DNA from: Oryza sativa Japonica Group
Taxonomy: Eukaryota > Streptophyta > Magnoliopsida > Poales > Poaceae
Assembly: GCF_034140825.1 (NCBI RefSeq)
Contig: NC_089046.1
Location: forward strand, 1,812,001-1,876,000
DNA: 64,000 nt
Direction of reading: 5' to 3'
In this document: one piece after another, positions 48,123-59,684 of the stretch
Layout of the letters: every line of letters begins with the position of its first letter
Position numbering within the stretch: the stretch's first letter is position 1
The notes under the pieces: generated by a model
What the model saw: only the letters and a program-made list of their open reading frames with translations
Databases searched by the model: none
Told to the model about the DNA's origin: nothing
Translations under genes and position numbers: made by a program

Positions 48123-49565
48123 CACTAGTACAAATCCTTCTATCTGTGACGGGCTCTAATATGCTTAGAAATAGCGGGCCGTCACAAGGAAGTCATCTTA
48201 ATCGAGCCGAAAAGTGCCCGATTAAGATATGGTCGTACAGACATGTTAGATGGGTATAAAACTTAAACCCGTCACGAATAACACCTATCAGTGACGGGCC
48301 ACAACTTTAGGCCCGATTGAGATAACATTCCATATCTCAAACGGGCCTCAAGTTGTGGCCCGTCACAAATGACCATCATCTGTGACATGCACCATCTTGA
48401 GGCCCGTTTAAGATAACAACTAGGCCCGTTACAGATGACTCATCAGTGACGGGCTATATACTTAATCTCTATCGGGCATGAACTAAAACCCGTCACCGAT
48501 GACTATTTTTCCATTTTTCATATGAAATGTTTATATTTGTAAGTTAACTATAGCAAAATAATTTTACGGGTAGTAAATGATTTCAAATGGAAAAAATGTC
48601 AACAATAAAGTTGTATAACTTATCAATATTTACAACTTTTAGTTTGGTCATTTTTCAATATAACATTTTTTTGAACAATTTGAATTTGAATTTAAAAATA
48701 TGACAACTTCAAACAACATTTTCAAATACTAATGATTTCAATTGAAAAAGTCATCAACAACAAAGTTGAATAACTCATCAAGATCTAAAACTTTTATTTT
48801 TGTTATTTCTTCATCTGACGAAATGTTAGTAATATTATTCACAAATTTTACATATATGTGTTATAGTTTATAAAACCAGATAAGAGATATGTCAATTTTG
48901 TGAACAATGTTACTATCACTTTGTCGTATGAAGAAATGACCAAAATAAAAGTTTTAGATCTTGATGAGTTATTCAACTTTGTTGTTGATGACTTTTTCAG
49001 TTGATATCATTTAGTATTTGAAAATGTTGTTTGAAGTTGTCATATTTTTAAATTCAAATTCAAACGGTCCAAAAAATGTTATATAGAAAAAATGACCAAA
49101 ATAAAAGTTATAGATTTTGATGAGTTATACAACTTTGTTATTGATGACTTTTTCAGTTGAAGTCATTCACTGATCTAAAATTCTATTTGAACTTTTCAAA
49201 CTTTGAATTTCAAATTTCAAATTGTTTAAATAGAGTCAGATGGAGAAATGACCAAAATAAAAAATTTGCATCTCGATGAGTTCTACAACTTTGGTTTTGG
49301 TGACTTTTCCATTTGAAATCATTTAATAACCCCAATTTGACATCCTGGCCTAGGGCATAATAAGATTAATAGAATACTCATACCAACATATTACAATTAC
49401 TTTTCCGGAAGCCAATCTCTAAAGAACTTTGACATTAAGTGTGCTTGGTCTGGAGCACCGATTGAGATAGCTCTTCACATCAGTGACTTCTAGCCTGTGA
49501 CGGACGCCATGCCCGATTGAGATGGGGCTTACCGCCCGATTAAGTTGAGGGTATCCGTTCTAGTG
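48123..49565. mobile_element. Non-autonomous CACTA (En/Spm) element, 1443 bp
   Basis: Starts CACTAGTACAAATCC and ends GTATCCGTTCTAGTG, so both termini read CACTAG inward. A 3-bp duplication CAT lies at 48120-48122 and 49566-49568. Subterminal regions hold repeated words such as GTGACGGGC, GCCCGTCAC and CCCGATTGAGAT in both orientations, as usual for CACTA binding sites. There is no transposase. The interior is a long AT-rich fold-back. Confidence 0.85.
48590..49165. repeat. Fold-back inside the CACTA element
   Basis: Arms of about 260 bp (48590-48850 and 48895-49165) are inverted relative to each other. They share words such as AAAGTTGAATAACTCATCAA and its complement TTGATGAGTTATTCAACTTT. 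The short spacer is about 50 bp. A further partial copy of the right arm continues to about 49320. Confidence 0.7.
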
Positions 49566-50455
49566 CATGAAGAGTATTCTATGCAGAATATATGAGCATT
49601 ACAGCATATGAGTGTAAGTTGCAAGTATCTAAGAGAGGAGACAAATCCCAGCAGAGTTTTTAAGCTAGCTGACACTGATAAATCACCATTAATTGATTGT
49701 TAGGTTGTTAGCGTCTGTACATCTGTATGTGACCTCCCTCCATTCAAGAAAAACTCAATTCTGAATATGAACCTGAACACATTAGATTTTTTTCTTTGGA
49801 TGGAGAGAGTATTTTTCATTCCTTATTCTCTCCTCTAAAATTATGGTGTTAGGTTGAGAAATTTCATGCACATGGAATTAAATTTTACCTTGGAAAAAAA
49901 ATGTTGTTTCTAAGGGTCAAATTTTATCATGGTTCCAATAGGTGGATTCAGCACTATCGTAGGATCCCATTTTGGTGACAACAGAGAGTTTAGAATATCG
50001 AGATGATATCATTAGGCTTTTGCTCCAAATTTACTGATAAGAATGTTGTTGTTAACGCAAATCACTCAACTTAACTTCAGATAAAAACACAAATCACCCA
50101 ACTGTAATAATATTTACTACTCCCTCTGATTTTTAACGTTTGACGCTCTTATCCAACAATCTTAAAGTTCTGTAAATTTTGCTGGACCATATCTGCAAGT
50201 TGTACGAAGAAGATAATCGTGACACAAAACCAATCCACAAAGCCAAACAACCAAAACAAACACAACTTACTACTAATAGTAGTAGAGTATTATTCGAGGC
50301 AGCTTTCAATAATTTCATTTATAGACATACAGTACACACGATGTTTTCACTTTTTGTTTTCATAAATAGGCAAGAGGTTTGCATGTTTTTTATTAAGCAG
50401 AGAAATAAGTACAATAATGAGAAGATGTTCCTCCACTTCACACGTGATCATACTC
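49566..50455. other. 5' flank of sulfotransferase copy 5 and 3' flank of copy 3
   Basis: 49620-49940 matches the upstream region of copy 1. 50290-50455 matches the 3' flank of copy 4 (54660-54824). A half Stowaway-like word (CTCCCTCTGATTTTTAACGTTTGACG) is at about 50120-50145. No gene. Confidence 0.5.
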
Positions 50456-51480
50456 CTATAGTTCGTTTAATTCTCTTTTTACTTGTAAAAACGGTGGATG
50501 CAACAGCAAGCCAGATCCTTTAAACTTGACCTCTGTAATCTCATCAATCCTCCTCGCCATCTCCGGCGTCAGGTGATTCCTCCAATCTCCAACCACGCCA
50601 CGCCGGAAGGATATGTTGTTTGGCACGTCTTTCTTGGTGAAGTTGGTCATCCCCGATCGATTCACCTCTAACCCCGATAAACTTTCCATGGCACAAATCT
50701 CCACGATCTTTCTGTCCACTCTGGCATCCTGCTCCTCCGTTGTGAATGGGCGCCCGACGAACTCGGCGAGGCGTCTCAGATGGCCGAGAGTGTCAGCGGC
50801 GAGCTCCTCGTAGGTCAAGAAGAGTACCTCGCTTGGCCTCTCGACGTGCCAATTCCAGTAGCTGAGGACGTGCTCCCAGTAAAGCCCAAACAACGAGACA
50901 CCATTACAGAATTGTCGATGTGCGTCATCAATGTTCCATGGCATGAACCTGTTCCAAAAGTGCCAGAGCGAGACGAAGCAATCTTTGGGATCCCGGCACA
51001 GGTACACCACCTTGCAGCCTGAGGCTGCGACGGAGTCTGGCAACGATTGAGACGGGATATGCGTCATCAACAGCCATGGCTCCGGCAGGGAGCTCAAGTC
51101 AGGTATCCGATCTTTGACGAACACCTGAGACTCGAGGAAAGAGATGAGCTGGTGGGGGCTATGCGCCAGGAGCTCGTCAGCCCTGCGGTGGAGAGCCGAG
51201 TACGGAAGCGCTTTGATCCAAGTGGTGCCGGACTTGGGGAATGTGACGAGGAAGATGTCGGTGGCGCGTGCCGTCAGGTGGCTCTTGACGACCATGGCAC
51301 TCACGACCCCCGCCGTGGTCATGTACCAGCCGTCGGGGTGGCGGCTGTATGGACGTCGATGCCGCTCGGCGCCGTCGGAAAGGTCTCCGCGACTTGCCGG
51401 AGTTGATCGTAGATTTTCTTGTGGGCTTTTGCTTCGTCCGCCGCTTCGGTTACAGAGGAGAGCCGGAAGGAGGAAGCCAT
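50456..51480 (-). pseudogene. Sulfotransferase copy 3, N-terminal frameshift
   Basis: From about 51350 to the stop at 50456 the frame is intact and typical: TFPKSGTTWIK, MTHIPSQSLP, CRDPKDCFVSLWHFWNR, RRGVVGDWRNHLTPEMARRI. The homologous start (ATG at 51480, MASSFRLSSVTEAADEAKAH) is in a different frame and runs out of register at about 51345-51362, just before SRHPDGWY, consistent with one small indel. A downstream Met (MTTAGVV, near 51320) would give a shortened protein that keeps all PAPS motifs but lacks about 50 N-terminal residues. An upstream in-frame Met exists but the sequence there is not family-like. Most likely a recent pseudogene, possibly still expressed. The C-terminus is three residues longer (LNEL after VKRE) than the other copies. 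Confidence 0.75.
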
Positions 51481-52400
51481 GAAGAGTCCACACTAAACAG
51501 CAATGAACAAAATTATGTGATCTTGTGACTCTGCAGTGTGTAGAGTAGTGCAAATCAATATACATATAGGTGAAGAGACACAAATTTTACGCGTTCGCGA
51601 AAAAAGAAGAGACACAAATCGGGAAGTCATGATCAGTGTTCAAAAACTGATAATGACATTCTAACTTCCTGGCATTAATTGAGTTGTTCTCACACCTCTC
51701 TCTCTCTCTATATATATATGACCTTTTTTTAGTGCACATCGTGCTCAGCGTTAGCTTGCACAAAAGTATTCATGCTTACCATGACGTCGTCACACGTAGT
51801 ATACTGATCAGAAGATAACATTATGGAGTACTCTTACTCCGAAAAATATGGATCAAGCATGATAATAGTGTACGTTACTGTCAACTTGTTTATTAGTAAT
51901 ATCGGCTTCTAGTTTGATATACTACACATACCGACACATGGGATTTGGCACTGATATAATTATTGCAAATTGCATTCCAAAAATGCATCGTGCCATCGTG
52001 CAACCTACTTCCATAAAAAACTCAATTGTTGATTTGGATCTGGATGTAGTGTATGTCCAGATTTAAACTCAAGATTAAAATTTTTATGGGACAGAGAGAG
52101 TGTAGGATCATAAAAGGCCTTTTCCACCCCAAAAGGTAGCCATTGAGATGAGGGGCTCCTCCACTTATATCTTAGGTGCTTTGCCCTTCCACAATCAATG
52201 TGGGACTATTCAACGGGGAGTACTAGTAAACATCTATTAATTTATCAAAGAAATAGAAAAAGAAGCCTCCACGTTCGCTCTCATGGGAGGAATCTTCCCA
52301 TCGTGCGCCCGATGCCCGGAAAAAATCAGCCGGTCAAATGTTTCTATTAACTAACGAGTAAAACATGTTATATATGGTGAAAAAAAAGCAACTAAAACAT
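51481..52400. other. Upstream region of sulfotransferase copy 3
   Basis: Holds the conserved upstream block (51790-52000) described at 45640-46440, plus AT-rich spacer. No gene seen. Confidence 0.5.
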
Positions 52401-52419
52401 TTAAAAATTTTACAAAACA

Positions 52420-53085
52420 TGGTGAAGATACACGTTGAAACATATCGCTATTGCATATAATTAAAATAGCTAATCTTAATGGATTGAAACATATGTTTTT
52501 CTTTAATCAAAATATAATCATGCGATATCTCGATGTAAAGATTTAATTGTAACAAATACACGGTGTGATCGGATCATAGATTGGATAAATAGTTTAGAAG
52601 AAAAATCGTTTTGAAACTCGCTAAAATGCATGCATGCATGAGGTGGAGAGAGAGGAGTGAGAGTAGTGGCAGCAGGTAGTTTCAAGAATTTTGTGAAACA
52701 TACTAACGACACCTATTGAAACATTTCACTATCACGTATGAAACAATGAGTGTTAATGGATTGAAACATATATTTTTTTCGCCATAATATAATATTGTGA
52801 TATCTTATTGTAAAGATTTAATTACAAAGAATACAAGGTGTGATCAGATCGTAGATTGGATAATTAGTTGAGAAAATTCATTTTAAAACTCACTAAAAAG
52901 CATGCATGCATGAATGAGGTGGAGAGAGAGGAGAGGGAGAAGTGGTAGATAGTTTCAGGAATTTTGTAGAACACACTGAAGACACATATTGAAACATATC
53001 ACTATTACGTCTGAAACAAAGAGTGTTAACGGATTGAAACATATATTTTCCTTTTGTCATATTATAATCATGTGATATATCTATT
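52420..53085. repeat. Tandem repeat with ~275-bp period, about 2.4 copies
   Basis: The word GGATTGAAACATAT recurs at 52481, 52758 and 53031 (spacings 277 and 273). Each unit also carries GGTGTGATC(G/A)GATC, a GCATGCATGCATGA tract and GAGGTGGAGAGAGAGGAG. No coding sequence. Confidence 0.8.
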
Positions 53086-54657
53086 ATATTATTAAAACAG
53101 CCTTGAAAGAAGACATCACGTTCACTGTGGGGGCTAGAAATTCCCACATTAATCGGAGAAAAAGAAAAGAAGAGTCTAACTAGGAATACAATTTAAAAAA
53201 AGTGAAATTCGAAATTATAAATAAGCACTATTGAAAGAAAAGTCCTCATAGGAACACAATACGAGATTAATTAATATTCAGCATAAAAAATAAAATAAAA
53301 TCCGAAATTAGCAAAATAAAAAAAGAAAAAGAAGAGTTCGAGTAGAAATACAATTTTAAAATAACTAAAATTCGAAATTAAAATTAAGCAAATTTGAAAG
53401 GAGAGTCCATATAAAAACCCAATACGAGATTATTAAAATTTGGAATAAAAATAAAATAAATTAGAAATTAGAAAAAAGAAAAGAAAATAAGAGCTAAAGT
53501 AGTAATACAATTTAAAATTAACTAAAATTCGGAATTAAATATAAGCAATATTGAAATAAGAGTACATATAAGAACCCAATAGTAGATGAATTAAAATTCG
53601 GAATAAAAAATAAAATAAAATCCGAAATTAGACAAATTAAAAATAGAGTTCAAGTAGGAATATAATTTTGAAATGACTTAAACTTAAAATAGAAAATAAA
53701 AATATTAAAAGAACACATTACAATATTAGTTAAAGTTTGAAAAAAAATAAAATAAATTCTAAAATTAGAAAAAGAAAAAATATTTCAACTAGAAATATAA
53801 TTTATAAATAACTAAAATTGGTGATAAAAAAATAAAGACTATTGAAAGAAAAAAGATCATCTATAACACATCACGAGATTAATTAAGTAATATGCCTATA
53901 AAAGAGTAGAGTTGTGACGGTTGATGGGACATCTAAAAACTATTAATAAAACACCAAATAGAATTCTAATGACGATTAAAAGGAAGGACGACGGGAAGGT
54001 CGTGAAGCAATCGGTCAAGGCGGTTGGCGGGACTTATAGAAAGTAAAAAAAAATAAATCCAATGATAATCATATTTGATTTTGAAAATTTCGACGATAAT
54101 AAAAATGAGAGGTAGTGAGCGGGTTGTATAAGATTACAATGGCAGAGCCGCCGATGGCTGGTGGGACTTCTAGAAAGTAAAAAAAATAAATTCCAACGAT
54201 AGTTATGTTCAATTTTTAGAATCCCAATGATAATAAAGAGTAGGCGGTGGATGAGTCGTAGAGGAGTACAGTGGTAGAGTTTGACGGGATTTCTAAAAAT
54301 TATATATAAAAAAAGAAACCCAACGAAACAATAAACTCTGAAACCTATAAGATCCAATTTTTAAAGGTTCGTGCTTCTAAAGTAAAAAAGTAAACCCCAA
54401 TGATAATCTTGTTTGATTTAAAAATCTCAATAACAATAAAAAGGGCAACAGCGGGTGAACCGTAGAAGAGTACAGTGACAAAGTCGCTGACTTTTTGGCG
54501 GAACTTCTAGAAAGTAAAAAATAAACCTAAATAATAATTATATTCGATTTTTAAAATACCAATGACAATAAAAAGAAAAGGCAGTGGATGGTTGTAGAGG
54601 AGTATAATGGCAGCGTTTGATGAGACTTCTATAAATTATAAAAGCGAAACCCAACAG
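53086..54657. mobile_element. Helitron-like AT-rich insertion with two internal tandem arrays
   Basis: The left end reads ATA then TCTATTATATTATTAAAACA, a common Helitron 5' start with an A/T target. Array 1 (about 53160-53870) repeats an AGTAGGAATACAATTT...ACTAAAATTCGAAATTA unit about five times with ~155-bp spacing. Array 2 (about 53930-54650) repeats GGGACTTCTAGAAAGTAAAA...CCAATGATAATAAAAAG units about every 125-135 bp. No protein. A clean CTRR 3' end was not found, so the class is tentative. Confidence 0.4.
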
Positions 54658-54824
54658 TAATTTGAGGAGCTTGCAATAATTTCATTTATAGACATACAGT
54701 ACATTCTATGTTTTCACTTTTTATTTTCATAAATAGACACGAGGTTTGCTTTTTTTTTTTCATTAAGCAAAGAAATAAGTACAATAGTGAGATGTTCCTC
54801 CACTTCACTTGCCAATAGTTCATT

Positions 54825-56213
54825 TTATTCTCTTTTTGCTTGTAAAAATTGTGGATGCAACAGCAAGCCGGATCCTTTAAACTTGATCTCCGTAATCTCA
54901 TCAATCCTCCTCGCCATCTCCGGTGTCAGGTGATTCCTCTAATCACCGACCACGCCACGCCGGAAGAATATGTTGTTCACGTAGGTTTTATCAACCATGT
55001 CAGTTGTCCCCGACTGGTTCACTTCCAACCTCGACAAGCTCTCCATGGCGCAGGCCTCCACGATCTTCCTGTCCACTCCGAGCTCCTGCTCCTCCACCAT
55101 GAACGGGCATCCGACGAACTCGGCTAGGTGTCTCAGTTGGCCGAGTGTATCGGTAGTGAGCTCCTCATAGGTCAAGAAGAGTACCTGGCTTGGTCTCTTG
55201 GTGTGCCACCTCCAATAGCCAAGGACATGCTCCCAGTACGGGCCAAACAGTGAGACACCATCGCAGAAGTGTCGATGTGCCTCGTTGATGTCCCACGGCC
55301 TGAACCTGTTCAAGAAATGCCAGAGCGAGATGAAGCAGTCCTTGGAATCCTGGACAACACCTATCATTTACATACGATTTAAATAGTTATAAAAAAATTA
55401 AAAAAAAATTAGTAACATCAATTGTGATGATATAAGTCTACACACAAACATGTAGGACTAAATTTGATTTACAACTAGAGAAACAAAAATAATAAAATCA
55501 GACAGTGAATAGTACCCGTACAGTGCAGATAAAATTTGTTATTTTTGTTTCATCATATATCGATCGAATATAGACTTGCATGTTTGTATAGTGTCTTATA
55601 TTATCATAGTCTATCTTACCAAATTTTATAATTTTTTTATATAAATGTTTAAATTACATACATACACCTAGGTGCCAGGTGCCATGGCATCTAGGTGTAG
55701 AAAATACTTTCTGTTGGGATCCCGGCATAGATACACCACTTTGCAGCCGGAGTCGGCAACAGAGTCCGGCAACGACTGGGACGGGATGTGCGTCATCAAG
55801 AGCCGCGGCGCCGGGAGGGAGCTCAGGTCAGGGATCCGGTCTTTGATGAACACCTGGGTCTCAAGGAAAGGAACGAGCTGGTGGGGACTGTGCGCCGCTA
55901 GATCGTTGGCCCCGCGGTGGAGAGCCGAGTGCAAGAGCGTCTTGAGCCAGGTGGTGCCGGACTTAGGGAAGGTGACCATGAAGATGTCGGTGGTGCGCGC
56001 CGTAAGGTGACTCTTGATGACCATGGCACTCACAACCCCCTCCGGGAACGTGTACCATCCGTCGGGGTGGCGACTGTACGTGAAGCTGTTGCTGCTGTTG
56101 GGTGCCGTCGGGAAGGTCTCCACGGTTTGTCGGAGTTGGTCATAGATTTCCTTGTGTGCGGCTGCTTCATCAGCTGATTGGGGTGCAAAGGAGAGCGGGA
56201 AGGAGGGCGCCAT
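54825..56213 (-). pseudogene. Sulfotransferase copy 4, with insertion and stop codon
   Basis: The N-terminal part from ATG 56213 reads MAPSFPLSFAPQSADEAAAH and contains TFPKSGTTWLK and the MTHIPSQSLP catalytic His region up to CRDP (about 55723). A 363-bp insertion (55351-55713) then interrupts. The remainder resumes with KDCFISLWHFLNR and continues to RRGVVGD, where the invariant Trp codon of GDW is TAG (about 54940). RNHLTPEM and HPQFLQAKRE follow to the normal stop at 54825. Two clear lesions in an otherwise well-kept gene. Confidence 0.85.
55351..55713. mobile_element. 363-bp insertion in sulfotransferase copy 4, Mutator-like target size
   Basis: Flanked by near-identical 9-bp sequences TTGGAATCC (55342-55350) and TTGGGATCC (55714-55722), one mismatch. 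A 9-bp duplication fits Mutator-like elements. The ends show only weak inverted similarity. AT-rich, no coding sequence. Confidence 0.5.
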
Positions 56214-56298
56214 GAAAAGTGAATGCAGAACACCAAGGACTAATGGTTGTTAGCTGGTGTTGTGATGCTGTGATTCTGTGAATATGTGGGAGCGTAAA

Positions 56299-56312
56299 GT
56301 GCAAATATATAG
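56299..56312 (-). promoter_or_regulatory. TATA-like box of sulfotransferase copy 4
   Basis: The minus strand reads CTATATATTTGCAC, about 90 bp upstream of ATG 56213. It matches the box of copy 2 in sequence and distance. Confidence 0.6.
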
Positions 56313-56379
56313 GCGAGGAGAGACAGATTCGGAAGTCAATAGAACATGAATAGTGTTCAAACTGGCAGTGACATTTTGA

Positions 56380-57033
56380 CATTAACTATCTTGTTAGCAT
56401 CTCTTAAGTGTTTTCATATGAGTCTCCCTTTCTTTTGTCAATGCACGTGATGATCAACTTGAGCTTACAAGAATTTATTAATTCTTCTGAGGATCAAATT
56501 GTATCATGTCGTCAATCAGTGAGTTTAGCTCTTAATAGGGAGTATTACCGCCCCTTTTCTTAGCGAGGATGACACATGTGAGAACGTACTATACTGATTA
56601 GAAGATACCTTTAGAATCTTGTCCTGAGAAATATGGATAAAAAATGATAAAGACAGCGTGTTATATATTGTCAACATAAAACACCAAACTGGGTGATTGT
56701 TAGTTTAGCAGTAATATCAGTTTCTAGTTTGATTACATAGACCGATTCATGGATTTGAGAGTGAGAAAATAACTGCAGATTGCATAGTGTTGCATTCAAG
56801 AGATGCATGGTTGCTAAGCGCAAGAATAGCTTATAATAACTGATTTTGCACAGAAAAAGATCTGGTATACTCTGTAACAAGACTTGAGCGATTTTGGGCC
56901 AGAGATTGAGACCTCAGTGCTGGAAAGGAGCTCCGGCCTACGTACGGCCTGTACAAATTGGCCCAGACGGGACTGCGGCCTCGGTGCTGCCCATAAGGAT
57001 TGGCCCAGACTCCAGAACAGGGTTACGGCACTG
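56380..57033. other. Far upstream region of sulfotransferase copy 4
   Basis: Contains the third occurrence of the shared upstream block (56580-56800). GGCCCAGA words repeat at 56896-57010. No gene. Confidence 0.5.
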
Positions 57034-58253
57034 GAAATAAGTCTATTTATATCCCTCAACTCATTTATGTGGTTGAATCGCATTCCTCAACCGCAACACC
57101 GAGTATAACCCGTCCACCAAATCCCAAAACCGTTGCAAATTGACTCCTAGGATGGTTTCAAAGGCAGTTTTGTCCCACATGGCATATTTGGCCCCGTTGA
57201 TTTGCTGAGTCAGCTTGTGAAACCCATATGTCAAAGACAAGAATAAAAATGAAAATGGTGGGGCCCACTGTTGCCCACCGCCGTCACAAGCGTTCCCCAC
57301 ACATTGCCTTCGCCGCCTCTACCACATCGCATTTGCCGCATTTCCCCCTCCAATCCCGCAATACGCCACCGCCGTCGCTGGTCGATGCCCCCTCCTCCCC
57401 CGTCGCTGCCGTAGCAGCAATCGGGGATGACGTCGGCGGTAGCAGTAGGCAGTGCCAATCCTCCACCCCACGTGCCAAAACCCTAGTAGCACCCCACGCG
57501 GCGGCCACCTCCTCCTCCCACTCATGCCAGCCGTCACCGACGTCTCTTGCTGCGGCTTCGTGGAATCAGTTTGGTCATTGCCGTAGCACGCGTCGATGCC
57601 ACCAATGCTGTGGGCCACCATCGGCCATCCATATGTGTTGCGTGCAGACGGAGGTGCAGGAGGAAGAGGGTGACGGGAGCATGATCCGGTCCAACTCCCC
57701 CATCTCCCGTTACATCGTCCTCTCCTTCCTCAACTCCGGTCACTACTCACTAGTCACTACTCCATCCTCTTTTCTTCTCGACGGCTGGCAGCAGGGTGGG
57801 GTGGTGACCAACGAGATGGTCGGCTAGAGGAGCGAGAGAAGGGCCTAGAGAAGAAAAGGAGGAGGCGAGGCCAAGCCCCAGGATAGGGTTGCCCATGGTG
57901 GCGACGGAGGCGGCTGCTGCGGCGGGAGGGAAGGGGAAAGGGGAGGGGGGAATGCGGCGACGGCAATGCCGGAGAGGCAGGGAAGACGATGTGCGCAACG
58001 GCGGTGGGCATTGACAGTGGACCCTACTGTTTTCACTTTTATCCTTGTCTATGACATGTGGGTCCCACAAGCTGACTCAGCAAGTCAACGGGTCAAAGAT
58101 ATCACGTAGGACAAAACTGCCTCCAAAACCATGTGGGGAGTTAATTTGCAGTGGTTTTGGGAGTTGGAGGATGAGTTATATCCGGTTTTGCGGTTAAGGG
58201 ATACGATTTTCAACCAGGGACATGACTTAAGGGAGGTATAATAGACTTATTTC
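57034..58253. mobile_element. Mutator-like non-autonomous element with ~260-bp inverted arms and GC-rich interior
   Basis: The left arm (57034-57295) starts GAAATAAGTCTATTTATATC. The reverse complement of the right arm (57990-58253) starts GAAATAAGTCTATTATACC. The arms stay similar through GGCAGTTTTGTCC, GCTGAGTCAGCTTGTG and CCACTG...GCCCACCGCCGT. The 0.7-kb GC-rich interior has short frames rich in Pro, Ser and Ala but no recognised domain; it could hold a captured gene piece. A target duplication was not resolved. Confidence 0.65.
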
Positions 58254-58690
58254 AAACGGACTACGTGCGGCCCATATATGTTGGTCGGGAACGTGATTAT
58301 AGACTACGTGAGGCCCATATAATCTGGGCCGGAACAGAAAGCTAGCCCAGATATGACGGTGAGCGAGCGGCGAGAGCGAGAAGACGCCGCCGCTGTGAAC
58401 GAGAGAGGATGAGGTTGGCGCGCGGTACGCACTTCGCCATGGAGGAGCATGAGTTTCCAAACCACCTCTCATCATCTCATGCCAACACGTCAGTCAGTCA
58501 TCAGACTGAGCGTTTTTTTTTTTTTGGCAGCCGTACGTCGATCGAGCGATGCATGCGAAGTTTCTTGGTGCCTTCCCGATCAACCAACTCCATCTCGTTC
58601 ACGTATGCATTCCGGTCGTCGGCACGTTAAGTTTGATAATAATGTTCACATTGTACATACGACTTACCCAATCACGTACCTTAGTAATTA
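58254..58690. other. Spacer between the Mutator-like element and the Stowaway MITE
   Basis: No gene or assigned repeat seen. A T-run lies at about 58511-58524. Confidence 0.4.
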
Positions 58691-58928
58691 CGCCCTCCGT
58701 ACAAAATAAGTACAGTTTTGCACTATTCACGTTTAACGTTTGACCGTTCGTCTTATTTGAAAATTTTTTATGATTAGTATTTTTATTGCTATTAGATGAT
58801 AAAACATGAATAGTACTTTATGTATGACTAAATATTTTTAAATTTTTTATAAATTTTTTAAATAAGACGAACGGTCAAACGTTGGGCACGGATATCTACG
58901 GCTGTACTTATTTTGGGGACGAAGGAGG
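58691..58928. mobile_element. Stowaway MITE, 238 bp
   Basis: CGCCCTCCGTACAAAATAAG at the left. The reverse complement of the right end reads CCTCCTTCGTCCCCAAAATA. Internal AACGTTTGACCGTTCGTCTT is mirrored by AAGACGAACGGTCAAACGTT. TA target sites at 58689-58690 and 58929-58930. Confidence 0.85.
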
Positions 58929-59684
58929 TAGTAACACGTATTGTACGTGTGGTGTGTGCCCCCGTGGTAATGTTGATGTTGATTGCTGTTGCTGCTGACA
59001 TGCCATGCATGCGTACGTGTTGAAGTCGTGAACACAGCCGAAAATCCAAGCTGCGAGATCGACAAATTAAACTCTCTCAAGTTGCATGCAGATCAATTTG
59101 TTACTTACCTGTTGCAATCGAAAGTGTTTATTTTTTCGAGAGTGAATATTTCCTCGTTTTATTTATATAATCTAAATAATTATAAATAAAATTAAATGAA
59201 TTGGCAAGATGTGTTATATCACTCCACAGGTTTAAACTTTTGACTTACACAAATTCAAAAAATAACAAATATGATATATTAGATTATACATACATGTATA
59301 AGTCGCATTATAGTTGAATGATATATTATATATTAATCTATTTTACTATATATATTTTCAATATTTCTACTGACATTTTTAGTGACAAGAAAAAACGATG
59401 GAACATTCCTCCATTCCTCCCATAGACAAAAGACACTCCCAGTGCAATCCTCTTCCTTATTTTAGATTGATCATCGTTCTATTGTATTTGTGACATTATA
59501 TAAGATGTTATATGATATAATGATACAATTTCATTTTCATACATACTTCCTCTATCTCAAAATATTATAACTTCTAATCTAAAGTTTAATTTTTATCACA
59601 AATATAACAATCTAGTACGGTGTAAAAGAATATTTTTACTACTAAAACTACCCATTCTATTCATTTTGTTTACTATAACCCTAA

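Noticed and set aside
48123-49565. CRISPR-like repeated words (GTGACGGGC)
   Set aside because: Irregular spacing, both orientations and CACTA termini show these are subterminal transposon repeats in a plant nuclear genome.
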